NCBI RefSeq assembly: GCF_003967015.1
Contig: NZ_AP017560.1
Coordinates: 3,098,048-3,162,047, forward strand
Source: Pseudanabaena sp. ABRG5-3
GTDB taxonomy: Bacteria; Cyanobacteriota; Cyanobacteriia; Pseudanabaenales; Pseudanabaenaceae
Reading direction: 5' to 3'
DNA length: 64,000 nt
Part shown: positions 19,073-28,722 of the stretch, one piece after another
Layout: each line of letters starts with the position of its first letter
How positions within the stretch are numbered: the first letter of the stretch is position 1
Notes under the pieces: generated by a model
Seen by the model: the letters and a program-made list of their open reading frames with translations, nothing else
Told to the model about the DNA's origin: nothing
The model's database searches: none
Position numbers and translations under genes: made by a program

Positions 19073-19876
19073 CTAGATTGAATTAACACTAACGCGATCA
19101 TCAAATACAAAGCACTCACCTTCCCAAACACTTTCTTCTGATGGTACTTCTTCTAAATATTTGAGAATGCCACCCTTAAGGTGATAAACCTCAGAAAATC
19201 CTTGAGATAACATATAGGCACTAGCCTTTTCGCAACGAATTCCACCTGTGCAGAACATCGCAATTTTTTGATGTTTCTCAGGATTTAATTGCTCCTGTAC
19301 ATAGGTAGGAAATTCCCCAAAGGTTTCGAGATTAGGGTTGATCGCACCTTGAAATGTACCAAATTCCACTTCATAGTTATTGCGCGTATCAATCACAATT
19401 ACTTCAGGATCAGCAATCAGGTCGTTCCAATCCTTGGGATCAACATATTTACCAACGCGATGACGCGGATCAATATCTGGGACTCCTAAGGTAACGATCT
19501 CTTTTTTTAGTCGTACTTTCATACGTTGGAATGGAACCCCTTGGCAATAGGATTCTTTATGTTCTAGGTTTTGGAGACGGGGATCACTCCGCAAATAGCT
19601 CAGCAAGGCATCGATCGCTTCACGGCTACCTGAGATCGTAGAGTTAATGCCCTCTTTTGCTAGCAGAATTGTGCCTTTGAGTTGATGAGCATCACAAAAT
19701 TCCTTGAGAGGATTCCGCATAGTTTCATAATCGGGCAAGTCTGTAAAGTGATAAAAAGCTGCCACTACACAAAGCTCAAGATCGTCTTGATTATTGGCTT
19801 GAGCCTTTGCTTTTGCTTCTATAACTTGTGCTTGCAGACGATTGATTTGCTTAATCCTACTCATTTGCCCATTCAT
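19073..19876 (-). CDS. trhO: tRNA uridine(34) hydroxylase TrhO (rhodanese-like)
   Basis: About 267 residues of the UPF0176/YceA family, which hydroxylates U34 of tRNAs in an oxygen-dependent way. The N-terminal acylphosphatase-like domain includes [11 protein letters not shown] and [13 protein letters not shown]; the rhodanese domain has [15 protein letters not shown] and active-site [14 protein letters not shown]. The reading frame extends 31 codons upstream into the preceding gene, but family alignment favours the ATG at 19876 (or 19864). It is downstream of a 90-residue hypothetical gene in the same direction, 61 bp away. Confidence 0.93.
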   Translation of the reverse strand: MNGQMSRIKQINRLQAQVIEAKAKAQANNQDDLELCVVAAFYHFTDLPDYETMRNPLKEFCDAHQLKGTILLAKEGINSTISGSREAIDALLSYLRSDPRLQNLEHKESYCQGVPFQRMKVRLKKEIVTLGVPDIDPRHRVGKYVDPKDWNDLIADPEVIVIDTRNNYEVEFGTFQGAINPNLETFGEFPTYVQEQLNPEKHQKIAMFCTGGIRCEKASAYMLSQGFSEVYHLKGGILKYLEEVPSEESVWEGECFVFDDRVSVNSI

Positions 19877-19937
19877 TTTTAATATTCGCGATCGCCTTTT
19901 TATAAGTCCTAGTACATCAAATATAGCGCTTTGCGTT

Positions 19938-20210
19938 CTAGTTGTCCCATTCCTGAGTAAGTAAACCACTATCGATCTTGTCGCGAATCAGTTGCCGCAC
20001 CAATGTCACTTCTTCGACCAAAACTTTACCATCACCACGAATAGTCCGATCAATTACCTCCATTTCGTATTTAGAAATTCTACCGTCAGCGATCGCCCGA
20101 TCAATTACTGCCTGAAGTTTTTGCAAACTTTGCAGTTCATTTGAGGTTAATTCTTTGCGGTTAGGATGTTCAACTAACATTGTTCCAAATCCAAACTCAT
20201 CTATTCCCAC
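19938..20210 (-). CDS. small conserved-looking hypothetical protein
   Basis: A 90-residue hydrophilic protein (80 if it starts at the second Met, 20180). The body reads as a helical protein: [19 protein letters not shown], then [18 protein letters not shown] and [15 protein letters not shown]. The D-G-R/I-S and D-G-K segments vaguely resemble helix-loop-helix turns in TerB/EF-hand-like folds, but no family was recognised. It is immediately upstream of trhO and probably co-transcribed with it. Confidence 0.65.
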   Translation of the reverse strand: MGIDEFGFGTMLVEHPNRKELTSNELQSLQKLQAVIDRAIADGRISKYEMEVIDRTIRGDGKVLVEEVTLVRQLIRDKIDSGLLTQEWDN

Positions 20211-20292
20211 AATAGCGAAATTGATTAGGTTTTGGGATTCATCGATACAAGCTGTTACATTTGCAACCTTTTATCTAGATATAAGCATAGCC

Positions 20293-20332
20293 AGCAATAT
20301 AAGGTGACGCAATGCGTCACCTTAATATTGCT
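20293..20332. terminator. hairpin at the end of the CBM20/SGNH gene
   Basis: AGCAATATAAGGTGACGCA pairs with TGCGTCACCTTAATATTGCT with one unpaired base. It abuts the stop codon at 20332 and so probably terminates that minus-strand gene. Confidence 0.75.
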
Positions 20333-22599
20333 TAATCTGGATTAGGAGGACACCAAAAGAGATTTTGACTGGATATACCTAGAGACTCCAAAATTTCTTT
20401 CATCTTTTGGGTACATTCCATCCAATAGTCGAGACTGTCATACATCCAGTCAGGGCTAAAGTGTAAATCATAATGGAGTAAGTATGGAATATCCGTAAAC
20501 TCATCGGATGTTTGCTTGGAAATGAGTAATACTCGGAAAGGCTTCCCTTCACATTTAATTTTGAGTTTATCAATTAAATCTAGAACATAGTCACGATTAG
20601 TGACACCAGTGCGAATGAATAGAATTTCATCACTATGTTTGAGCGTATATAAAAACCTCTTGGCACGGGCCGAATAGCGGACTCGCATCCTTTCATAGAT
20701 AGGCTGCATGTTGTTAACTGGATCGTCGGAATCTTCAACTTCATGACCAAAAGATAGTCCTGACCATTTGGAATGATAAACACGACGATCAGTAGGATTG
20801 TAATGTAGGTAGACAGGATTCCACATATCCTGAAAGTCATTGACTACTAGATCAGTAACATCACCAAGATTTGTAGAACGCGCTAAGTCAAAAGGAAACG
20901 CAGGTCCATCATACTCCATTTTATACAGCAGCATTCTCGCCGCACAACGATCACCTAGGGGCAAAATTGCAATTCGATGTAGCTCTGACAATTGGCACTT
21001 GTATTTGAGTAGCATCGTTGATTTGGCAGGGGCTTTGACCCGACTTTCCAAACCACGATCGCCAATAATCATTGTCCGAAAAGGCATGTCAGGATGGACA
21101 GGATCGTGATATACCGCCGCAGGCATAGCTGCTAGAGCCGTGCGAATTTCTTTCCACATGGGATGGATATTATAGGCTTCATTAGATTCGTTGATAATCC
21201 GAATTGTGCGATCGCCTTCTTTAAGAATCCCTAAATATCCATCATAGTAAAGAATCTCGGAATTTTGAGGGGCAAAGAATTTCAGGGCGGAGCAGTATTG
21301 CAAATCTACGCCAACAGGAATTGCTACTGTATTCTCAATTGAACCATTTACCCCAACTGTCAATAATGGCAAGGTTCCCAACTCATCATTTTTGGAAATA
21401 TAGGTTCCCGAAATCAGTTCTGCTTTACGTTTTAAAGCTGCTTGCAACTCATTCCAAGTAGGAGTGATATTGTAGGAATGCTCAGATTTATTGATAATTC
21501 GTAAAGTTTGTGCTTCAGGACAGGCAAATACTTTAAACCCATACTTATCTTCGTAAATAGAAATCTCTTCTGTTTTTTGACTCTGCAATAAGGATTTCTG
21601 TGCCTGTAAACGACGCTCACGAGTTATTTTGAATAGATCGAGATTGATGGATTCAAACATCAGGCGATGCCCTGCGGTATTGGGATGAGCCACATCTAGA
21701 GATATGTTATGCTTCCATCCACCATAGCCATTATCGATCGCATCTAACCAATTGAGAATGGGAACTTCCCAATTTAACATCCGTTGGTGGGTATCACGCA
21801 AAAGCCAGTTATGCTCTGGATTGTAATCACCATTAGGATATAGACCACCAATAATAGGAATTGCCCCCAAATCTTGAGTCATTTTCACCAATTGCTGTAG
21901 CCCACTCTCAAAGCGTCGTTGAACTGCACGACGATCATGGGGACGGCAATAGGCTAGCCCTTCATTGCCGAGGGAAAGCGCGATAATCACAATATCTGGT
22001 TGTTCTGGGACAACCACAGAAGCAAAGCGATCGATGGTGTTACTAACAGTTGCCCCCAATTGTGAGCGATTGATAAGTTGATGCCCATATTTTTCTTGTA
22101 ATGCTTCGCCTAGCTGACTTGCCCAGCCCCTAAGCATCCAAGCACTACATCCCATCGCTACCGAACTACCAAGAACTAAGACTTTAATCCCACTCGCTGG
22201 ATTTAGAAGTTTAGGAGTTGTGGCGATCGCATTTTCTAGATAACCGTAGGGGAAAGCATGAATATAACTAAATGCACCATCATCAATAATAACTGTAGAA
22301 CTTGTCGAATTAATATATTCTTGTTCAATAGGAACCCATCGATTTTCACCACGTTCAGATTCCCATTGCACTTTTCCATTGGCAGCAATCCGCACATACT
22401 TATACTCAATCCGATCTAGTGGATTCGGCAAGCCTAAAGGGTCAATTGCAACGTCTACAGACCAAATAGGATAGCGATCGCTAGATGTGTTTAGAGATAG
22501 ATATTTATTGACATCCCACAATCCTAATTGAGGAATTGAACCAACTATACCAATCATTTCCCCATCTTGGGTGGGAGCCTTTGCCTGAAATCGATACAT
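20332..22599 (-). CDS. multidomain protein: CBM20, SGNH hydrolase, duplicated module, DUF1796 papain-like domain
   Basis: A 755-residue protein starting MYRFQAKAP; an upstream Met (22668) would add 23 residues that do not fit the first domain. Residues 1-105 match a CBM20 starch-binding domain (GIVGSIPQLGLWD; YKYVRI). An SGNH/GDSL hydrolase follows, with LVLGSSVAMG near 143, LSLGNEG and DVAHPNTAGH near 302, supplying the Ser, Asn and Asp/His residues. Two related modules begin near 366 and 468 (LRIINKSEHSYNI; IRIINESNEAYNI). The C-terminal 210 residues match DUF1796, a putative papain-like cysteine peptidase, beginning ILPLGDRCAARML near 548 with FPFDLARST. No signal peptide is seen. Substrate and role are unknown; glycan modification is a guess. 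Confidence 0.85.
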   Translation of the reverse strand: MYRFQAKAPTQDGEMIGIVGSIPQLGLWDVNKYLSLNTSSDRYPIWSVDVAIDPLGLPNPLDRIEYKYVRIAANGKVQWESERGENRWVPIEQEYINSTSSTVIIDDGAFSYIHAFPYGYLENAIATTPKLLNPASGIKVLVLGSSVAMGCSAWMLRGWASQLGEALQEKYGHQLINRSQLGATVSNTIDRFASVVVPEQPDIVIIALSLGNEGLAYCRPHDRRAVQRRFESGLQQLVKMTQDLGAIPIIGGLYPNGDYNPEHNWLLRDTHQRMLNWEVPILNWLDAIDNGYGGWKHNISLDVAHPNTAGHRLMFESINLDLFKITRERRLQAQKSLLQSQKTEEISIYEDKYGFKVFACPEAQTLRIINKSEHSYNITPTWNELQAALKRKAELISGTYISKNDELGTLPLLTVGVNGSIENTVAIPVGVDLQYCSALKFFAPQNSEILYYDGYLGILKEGDRTIRIINESNEAYNIHPMWKEIRTALAAMPAAVYHDPVHPDMPFRTMIIGDRGLESRVKAPAKSTMLLKYKCQLSELHRIAILPLGDRCAARMLLYKMEYDGPAFPFDLARSTNLGDVTDLVVNDFQDMWNPVYLHYNPTDRRVYHSKWSGLSFGHEVEDSDDPVNNMQPIYERMRVRYSARAKRFLYTLKHSDEILFIRTGVTNRDYVLDLIDKLKIKCEGKPFRVLLISKQTSDEFTDIPYLLHYDLHFSPDWMYDSLDYWMECTQKMKEILESLGISSQNLFWCPPNPD

Positions 22600-22756
22600 A
22601 GAGATGTCTTCTCTGGATAAGGAGGTAGTAATTATGCCTAATAGAACTTCCACAGTCATGATAGGCATGAACCATTTTTTAAGCTATCACCTATTGCGCT
22701 CTAAGTGTGTTTTAGAAATTACAGCATTATTGATAAGTTGTTCTATAGCAAAAATT

Positions 22757-22811
22757 AAAACCAAAAATACAAGTGGCAGTGCGAAGCACTGCTACTTGTA
22801 TTTTTGGTTTT
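22757..22811. repeat. 26-bp palindrome, GAA loop
   Basis: Arms starting AAAACCAAAAATACAAG pair with one G/T mismatch; apex GCAGTGC-GAA-GCACTGC. Outside the core, TATAGCAAAAATTAAAACC and GGTTTTATATTTTAAGCAGC resemble the flanks of the elements at 13709 and 52086. Confidence 0.9.
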
Positions 22812-22855
22812 ATATTTTAAGCAGCTTTTTTTTGCTATGTCGCAGTCCTCAATAG

Positions 22856-22894
22856 TTTGTGGAAGATTAAACTTTTGGGGCGCTCTTCCACAAA
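22856..22894. repeat. 10-bp inverted repeat
   Basis: TTTGTGGAAG and CTTCCACAAA, 19 bases apart, in an intergenic region. No function is evident. Confidence 0.6.
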
Positions 22895-22957
22895 GCAGAA
22901 GATGATTTTTTACTCCAAGACTTGCGTTAGCCGATCGCCAAAATATCCACTAACTGA

Positions 22958-23086
22958 TGTTACGTCGAACCATCACTCCGTAAGGTAATCCTGTGCACAG
23001 TAGGGGCGGGTTTAGTTGATAACTCTGGGCTTAAAGTAAGATTTATATGCAAAACCCGCCCCTACTTTAGAAACTTCCACGTAACA
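22958..23086. repeat. nested inverted repeat, MITE-like
   Basis: Outer arms TGTTACGT/ACGTAACA enclose inner 15-bp arms AGTAGGGGCGGGTTT/AAACCCGCCCCTACT (22999-23013 and 23052-23066). The size of ~130 bp and absence of coding capacity resemble a miniature mobile element, but no target-site duplication could be identified. Confidence 0.6.
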
Positions 23087-23104
23087 CTCAGTCACTAACA
23101 ATAT

Positions 23105-23632
23105 TCACTCAGGAGTTGCCAAATCCACTTGGTAGGTAATCTGCACCAAGCCTGTATTAAATACTTGCAAATCCTCTAGTTTTAAATTTAGTGTAGGTAG
23201 CGGGGGCGGGAATAAAGCTATCCCTTCGCCTAAAATTATGGGGTGAATCGATAGGATAAATTTATCAACTAAATTATTTTCTAAACAGGTTTTGGCGATC
23301 GCCGCTCCACCAACTAGCCAAATATCCTTACCATCTTGATTTTTTAGATTATTAACAAAACTCACTAAATCGCTAGATACAAAAGTCACGTTGTCATCGT
23401 GATCTTGCTGAATAGTTTGTGAAAATACAAAACCTTGCTTGTCTGGGTAAGGATAATCTCCCCAAGACTGGATCTGCTCATAGGTATTGCGCCCCATCAA
23501 AAGGCGATCGCAGGTTTCGTAAAAAGCCTCATAGCCATAATCCTGATCAGTAAAAAGCCAGTCCACCTCACCAGAACTACGCGCAACATAGCCATCCAAG
23601 CTCGTTGCAATATACAAGATTAATTTACCCAT
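23105..23632 (-). CDS. dihydrofolate reductase family protein (RibD C-terminal domain)
   Basis: A 175-residue single-domain reductase of the DHFR/RibD-C superfamily, starting MGKLILYIATSLDGYVA. Family landmarks are DWLFTDQDYG, the RLLMGRNTYEQI segment, DIWLVGGAAIAKTCLEN (the nucleotide-binding GG turn) and LSIHPIILGEG near the end. Such stand-alone proteins (YyaP/YwjB type) are NADPH-dependent reductases of unknown substrate. The start at 23632 fits the family; an upstream Met adds nine unrelated residues. Not part of an operon. Confidence 0.9.
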   Translation of the reverse strand: MGKLILYIATSLDGYVARSSGEVDWLFTDQDYGYEAFYETCDRLLMGRNTYEQIQSWGDYPYPDKQGFVFSQTIQQDHDDNVTFVSSDLVSFVNNLKNQDGKDIWLVGGAAIAKTCLENNLVDKFILSIHPIILGEGIALFPPPLPTLNLKLEDLQVFNTGLVQITYQVDLATPE

Positions 23633-23866
23633 AGCAGAAAATCTAATCGTTTTCGGCAAACCAGCGATCTTTCGATCCCCATTAAATGATATTTTGAGAA
23701 GCGGTTAGCTTTATATGTGAGTGCAAACAATCAGACTATGAGTTTCAACCAAAAGTTAAACTTTTTATAGTTTGATATTTTGATGTATTGCATTTTCTTG
23801 CATATATCTGCTTGTACGTCATTTCATTGCAAATTTTTTAGATTCTGAGTTAAGAGGCTGGAGTAA

Positions 23867-25309
<1,443 letters not shown>

Positions 25310-25311
25310 GC

Positions 25312-25394
25312 ATTAGCTATTAGCGTTTAGCTGTTAGCGTCTAGCTCATCAAAAGCTAACAGCTAACAGCTAACAGCTAATAGCCAGCAGCTAT
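25312..25394. repeat. inverted heptamer (STRR-type) array between atpD and atpC
   Basis: Twelve consecutive 7-base units in perfect register. Five resemble ATTAGCT/GTTAGCG, one is a spacer (CATCAAA), then three copies of AGCTAAC, one AGCTAAT and two decayed units. The two halves are complementary and could form a hairpin in the atpD-atpC transcript. It matches the STRR heptamer repeats of filamentous cyanobacteria in design. Confidence 0.9.
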
Positions 25395-25427
25395 AAAGTT
25401 AAAACCTATTACCAAATATTCTAAAAA

Positions 25428-25832
25428 ATGACCCTAACTGTAAAAGTAATTTCCCCAGATCATACAATTCTGGATACTGTCGCAGAGGAAGTGATTTTAC
25501 CTAGTTCCACAGGGCAACTTGGTATTTTAACTGGTCACGCTCCTCTGATTTCCGCACTAGAAACAGGCGTATTACGTTTTCGGAAAGATAAAGCTTGGGC
25601 AGCCGTCGCTCTTACAGGTGGTTTTGCTGAAGTTGAAGAAAATGAAGTAACCGTTTTGGTGCGTAATGGCGAACTTGGCAGTGAAATCAATGCTGAAGAA
25701 GCTCGTCAGGAATTGGCAAAAGCTGAGCAAGATCTGGCAAATATTAAGCCTGATGATAAGCAAGGCAAAATTCAAGCTGAACAACATTTGCGTACTGCTC
25801 GCGCTAGAGTGCAAGCAACTACTCCTATCTAA
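25428..25832 (+). CDS. atpC: F0F1 ATP synthase subunit epsilon
   Basis: A 134-residue epsilon subunit of the central stalk. The N-terminal beta sandwich starts LTVKVISPDHTILD and includes LPSSTGQLGILTGHAPLISAL; a C-terminal two-helix region (INAEEARQELAKAEQDLAN) can inhibit ATP hydrolysis. The length is normal for cyanobacteria. It is the second gene of the atpD-atpC pair and ends in a strong hairpin shared with the convergent sigma factor gene. Confidence 0.97.
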   Translation: MTLTVKVISPDHTILDTVAEEVILPSSTGQLGILTGHAPLISALETGVLRFRKDKAWAAVALTGGFAEVEENEVTVLVRNGELGSEINAEEARQELAKAEQDLANIKPDDKQGKIQAEQHLRTARARVQATTPI

Positions 25833-25841
25833 ATCAGATTG

Positions 25842-25892
25842 CTATCGATTAAAAAAGCACTCACCTTTGGTGAGTGCTTTTTTAATCGATAG
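25842..25892. terminator. 24-bp bidirectional terminator, TTT loop
   Basis: Arms CTATCGATTAAAAAAGCACT and its complement extend to 24 perfect pairs around TTT. The right arm contains the stop codon of the sigma factor gene, and T-runs occur on both strands. It serves atpC and the sigma gene. Confidence 0.92.
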
Positions 25893-27087
25893 GCGTAGCC
25901 AAAATCTTTTTGAGGGCAGTTAAGCCTTTTTTGAGCTGTCGTGACACGGTAACTGCACTAATCCCTAATGTGTCAGCGACTTCGCGATGGGTAAATTCTT
26001 TTAAAAACACAAATTCCACCACTTCACGGGTACGATCTTCTAGCAGATCGAGAGCCTGCTGCAAGCGGATGTTATCTTCTTGGGCAAGCTGAAAACTTTG
26101 ATATTTGTGATCGGTGACTAGATCGCCAATCGAGGTAGTACTATCTTCACTCTGATCAACGGGGGTATCGAGACTAATGGGCGATCGGTTTTGGCAAGCA
26201 AGTTTAATGTCATACCACTCGCTGACAGTAATACCTAGCTCATTAGCAATTTCTTGGCTAGAGGGTTCACGCCCAGTCTCAGTGCGCTTATTGCGAATAA
26301 TTTTACAGCCTTGGTTGTAGGTGGCTAGCCAAGCACGGGGCATCCGTACCGTTGGGCTTTTATCCCGTAAATAATGCTGAATTTCCCCCTTGATATATGG
26401 CACAGCAAAGGAGCTAAAGGCATGACCCTTGCTCACATCAAATCTTTCGATCGCATTGATCAGACCAATCGAACCAACCTGCATTAAATCTTCAAAACTT
26501 TCTTGGCATTGATTTTTCCAGTGATAGGCTTCACGGCGCACTAAGCCAATATTCAAATTGACGAGATGATTGCGAAGTTTAGTTGTGGGGTTCGCCCGAT
26601 AGGCTTGCAAAATTTCGAGAGTTTCTTGTTTGCGGTTAATCGTGGGAGTAATATCAACATCTTGCTCGTCCTGTGGTTCGTTACGATTGTCTAGATGTTG
26701 TCTTTGCAAAAAATTCTCTAGGTGTTGATAGATTTGCGATCGCGCAAATTCCGAAAAATTTGTATCTTGCTCAGGATTAAATTGCACTAGAGCTTTCTTA
26801 AATCCTATTTTGCCGATTTCGAGTAGCTCGCGATCGCTTTCTCGGCGTTCCCCAGTTCTGCGATTAGACACACGCCGTTCAGTTACCACTGGACGATCTC
26901 TAGATCGGCGATCGCCAATCCTTGTTTGATTAATTAGAGATATGGGTAGGTCGGCGATCGTTTCACGGATTAAACCCATATAAATTTCGACAATCTGCTC
27001 TTGCAAGTTTGCCGATGGAGAAACTTTATATGCCCTCAAAAGAGGCAATATATTCTCATTCGCTAATTGATTTGAATCTAATGGCAT
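25882..27087 (-). CDS. RNA polymerase sigma factor with duplicated region 2
   Basis: A 401-residue group 3-like sigma factor starting MPLDSNQLANEN, with GAGG upstream; another Met (27156) would add 23 residues. From about residue 154 it is a complete sigma protein: region 2 (LVNLNIGLVRREAYHW, DLMQVGSIGLINAIERFD, FSSFAVPYIKGEI), region 3 (VRMPRAWL, PSSQEIANELGI) and region 4 with helix-turn-helix EFTHREVADTLGISAVTVSR. Residues 13-130 look like a second, diverged copy of region 2 (LLRAYKVSPSANLQEQIV; ELLEIGKIGFKKALVQFN; FSEFARSQIYQHL) split by a linker at 56-86 with 12 arginines. It may be SigJ- or SigF-like; the group is uncertain. Confidence 0.9.
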   Translation of the reverse strand: MPLDSNQLANENILPLLRAYKVSPSANLQEQIVEIYMGLIRETIADLPISLINQTRIGDRRSRDRPVVTERRVSNRRTGERRESDRELLEIGKIGFKKALVQFNPEQDTNFSEFARSQIYQHLENFLQRQHLDNRNEPQDEQDVDITPTINRKQETLEILQAYRANPTTKLRNHLVNLNIGLVRREAYHWKNQCQESFEDLMQVGSIGLINAIERFDVSKGHAFSSFAVPYIKGEIQHYLRDKSPTVRMPRAWLATYNQGCKIIRNKRTETGREPSSQEIANELGITVSEWYDIKLACQNRSPISLDTPVDQSEDSTTSIGDLVTDHKYQSFQLAQEDNIRLQQALDLLEDRTREVVEFVFLKEFTHREVADTLGISAVTVSRQLKKGLTALKKILATPID

Positions 27088-27389
27088 ACGGCAGACATCC
27101 TCAAAGATGTAAGCAGCTAGAAGATATGCCCAACACATAAGATGAGAACTTTGCATACATGTGCTTTATACCGATAGTTTTCACTTGCACACAGAATCTA
27201 ACAGAGAAGGCTGGATTACCTCAATTTTTGCTAGCCCCAATTTAATTAGTGTAAGAACATTTTAAAGATATAAACAATATAAAAACATAAATCTTATATA
27301 GTTTACATTTTACGCCCATGTCAATGCTCTAGATTATACATGCATAGCAACATGCAGAGAGAATTCAGAAGTTTTGTGACCATACTCCC

Positions 27390-28664
27390 TCAAATCATCA
27401 TTATTTGTACTTCATCTCCTGCGGGTACATAGGTCTGATTTACACGCATTACAGCCATTGCATTTATCCCGATCGCACTAATCAAATTTCCAGAAATATC
27501 GTTCTGAGTCGGCTGAAAAATTGGACTTCCGTTCTGATAGGTGAGTCGTCCCCATAGGTAAGTTTCTCTCCTACCCTGAGCCTGTAAATCTTCAGTAGTC
27601 ATAGCTTTGATGAATTTGGGATGCCAGTAAGTGGGATTAGCTCCATTCAGTTTGGTGATCGCCCCCCGAATAAATCTCCAGAAACTCAGCATTGCCGAAA
27701 CAGGATTTCCCGAAACTCCGAAATAGAGAACTTTATCCTCACTTCTATTCACATTAGGATTCACATGAAGAGAGGGAGTGAGGGAAGCTACGGTAAGAGG
27801 TTTTCCGGGTTTAATCGCCACTGATCGGACATGAATATCAGCTCCGATTTTTTCTAAAACGTCATCAACATAATCATAATCACCAACAGAAACTCCTCCT
27901 GATGAAATGACGATATCGGCACTAGCGATCGCTTGCCGCATGATAGTTTCTAACTCTGCTCGATTATCACAAACTGAACCAAAGGGAAGCGCGATCGCCC
28001 CTGCTTGGGTAATTAGTGCTGACAGGGCATAGAGATTGGAATCAATAATTTGTCCTAACTGAAGTGGTTGAGAACTCTCAAGACTAACTAATTCGTTACC
28101 TGTGGAAATAATTGCGACTTTAGGCTGACGATAAATTTGCACCTGTTGGCATCTTGCGCAAGCTAAAGCACCTATTTCCGTTGCTCCTAGTTTTGTACCA
28201 GCACTGATGAGAACTGTGCCTGCCTTAATAAATTCACCTTTTCGGCGCACATATTCTCCTTGGGTTGGCTTAACCTTAAGATGTAAAAAATTGCCTATGC
28301 GTTCCGTATCTTCCTGCATAACTACAGTATCTGCACCATTTGGCAACATCCCACCTGTAAAAATTCTTGTACATTCACCTTGTTTTAGGGATGTGGAGAT
28401 CGTCGTACCTGCGGGAATTTCATGGGAGGTGATCGCTAATTTAAAATTTTGCCAATCAGTGACATCAGCAATATCAGCATAACGTAGCGCATAGCCATCC
28501 ATTGCTGAGTTGTCCCAATGGGGAAAGTCCAATTCGCTTGTAATATCCTCCGCTAAAATTCGGTTACTAGCCTGCGACAACGGCAAAATTTCACTATCAA
28601 TTTCAGGTACAAAAGGTTTTACCAAATTTAAAATTATTTTTTCGACTTCAGATACAGGCAACAT
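27390..28664 (-). CDS. moeA: molybdopterin molybdotransferase MoeA
   Basis: A 424-residue enzyme inserting molybdate into adenylylated molybdopterin. It starts MLPVSEVEKIIL; the longer reading frame would run through a palindrome and into trmD, so it is rejected. Landmarks are LDFPHWDNSAMDGYA, FTGGMLPNGADTVVMQED, VRRKGEFIKAGTVL, VAIISTGNEL, ISSGGVSVGDYDYV and FGVSGNPVSAMLSFW, the last forming the MoCF-binding pocket. Domain IV follows. No other molybdopterin genes are nearby. It is divergent from trmD across 58 bp that contain a hairpin. Confidence 0.95.
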   Translation of the reverse strand: MLPVSEVEKIILNLVKPFVPEIDSEILPLSQASNRILAEDITSELDFPHWDNSAMDGYALRYADIADVTDWQNFKLAITSHEIPAGTTISTSLKQGECTRIFTGGMLPNGADTVVMQEDTERIGNFLHLKVKPTQGEYVRRKGEFIKAGTVLISAGTKLGATEIGALACARCQQVQIYRQPKVAIISTGNELVSLESSQPLQLGQIIDSNLYALSALITQAGAIALPFGSVCDNRAELETIMRQAIASADIVISSGGVSVGDYDYVDDVLEKIGADIHVRSVAIKPGKPLTVASLTPSLHVNPNVNRSEDKVLYFGVSGNPVSAMLSFWRFIRGAITKLNGANPTYWHPKFIKAMTTEDLQAQGRRETYLWGRLTYQNGSPIFQPTQNDISGNLISAIGINAMAVMRVNQTYVPAGDEVQIMMI

Positions 28665-28677
28665 AGCTACATTACAA

Positions 28678-28708
28678 GTAGAGGGCAGCGCTACGCGCTG
28701 CCCTCTAC
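28678..28708. repeat. 14-bp palindrome between moeA and trmD starts
   Basis: GTAGAGGGCAGCGC-TAC-GCGCTGCCCTCTAC. It lies between two divergent start codons only 58 bp apart, so it overlaps the likely promoters or leaders of both and is not a conventional terminator. Confidence 0.85.
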
Positions 28709-28722
28709 TATAGAATTTATTT

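Larger units (their letters stand above)
22600..23104. other. repeat-rich intergenic region, 505 bp
   Basis: No gene is supported here. The region contains a 26-bp palindromic repeat, a 10-bp inverted repeat and a larger nested inverted repeat (separate entries). It lies between two minus-strand genes, the RibD-C reductase and the CBM20/SGNH gene, so it must contain the latter's promoter. Confidence 0.6.

Noticed and set aside
25312-25394. Possible CRISPR-like array
   Set aside because: The units are 7 bases with no spacers and occur in two inverted halves; this is an STRR-type heptamer array.
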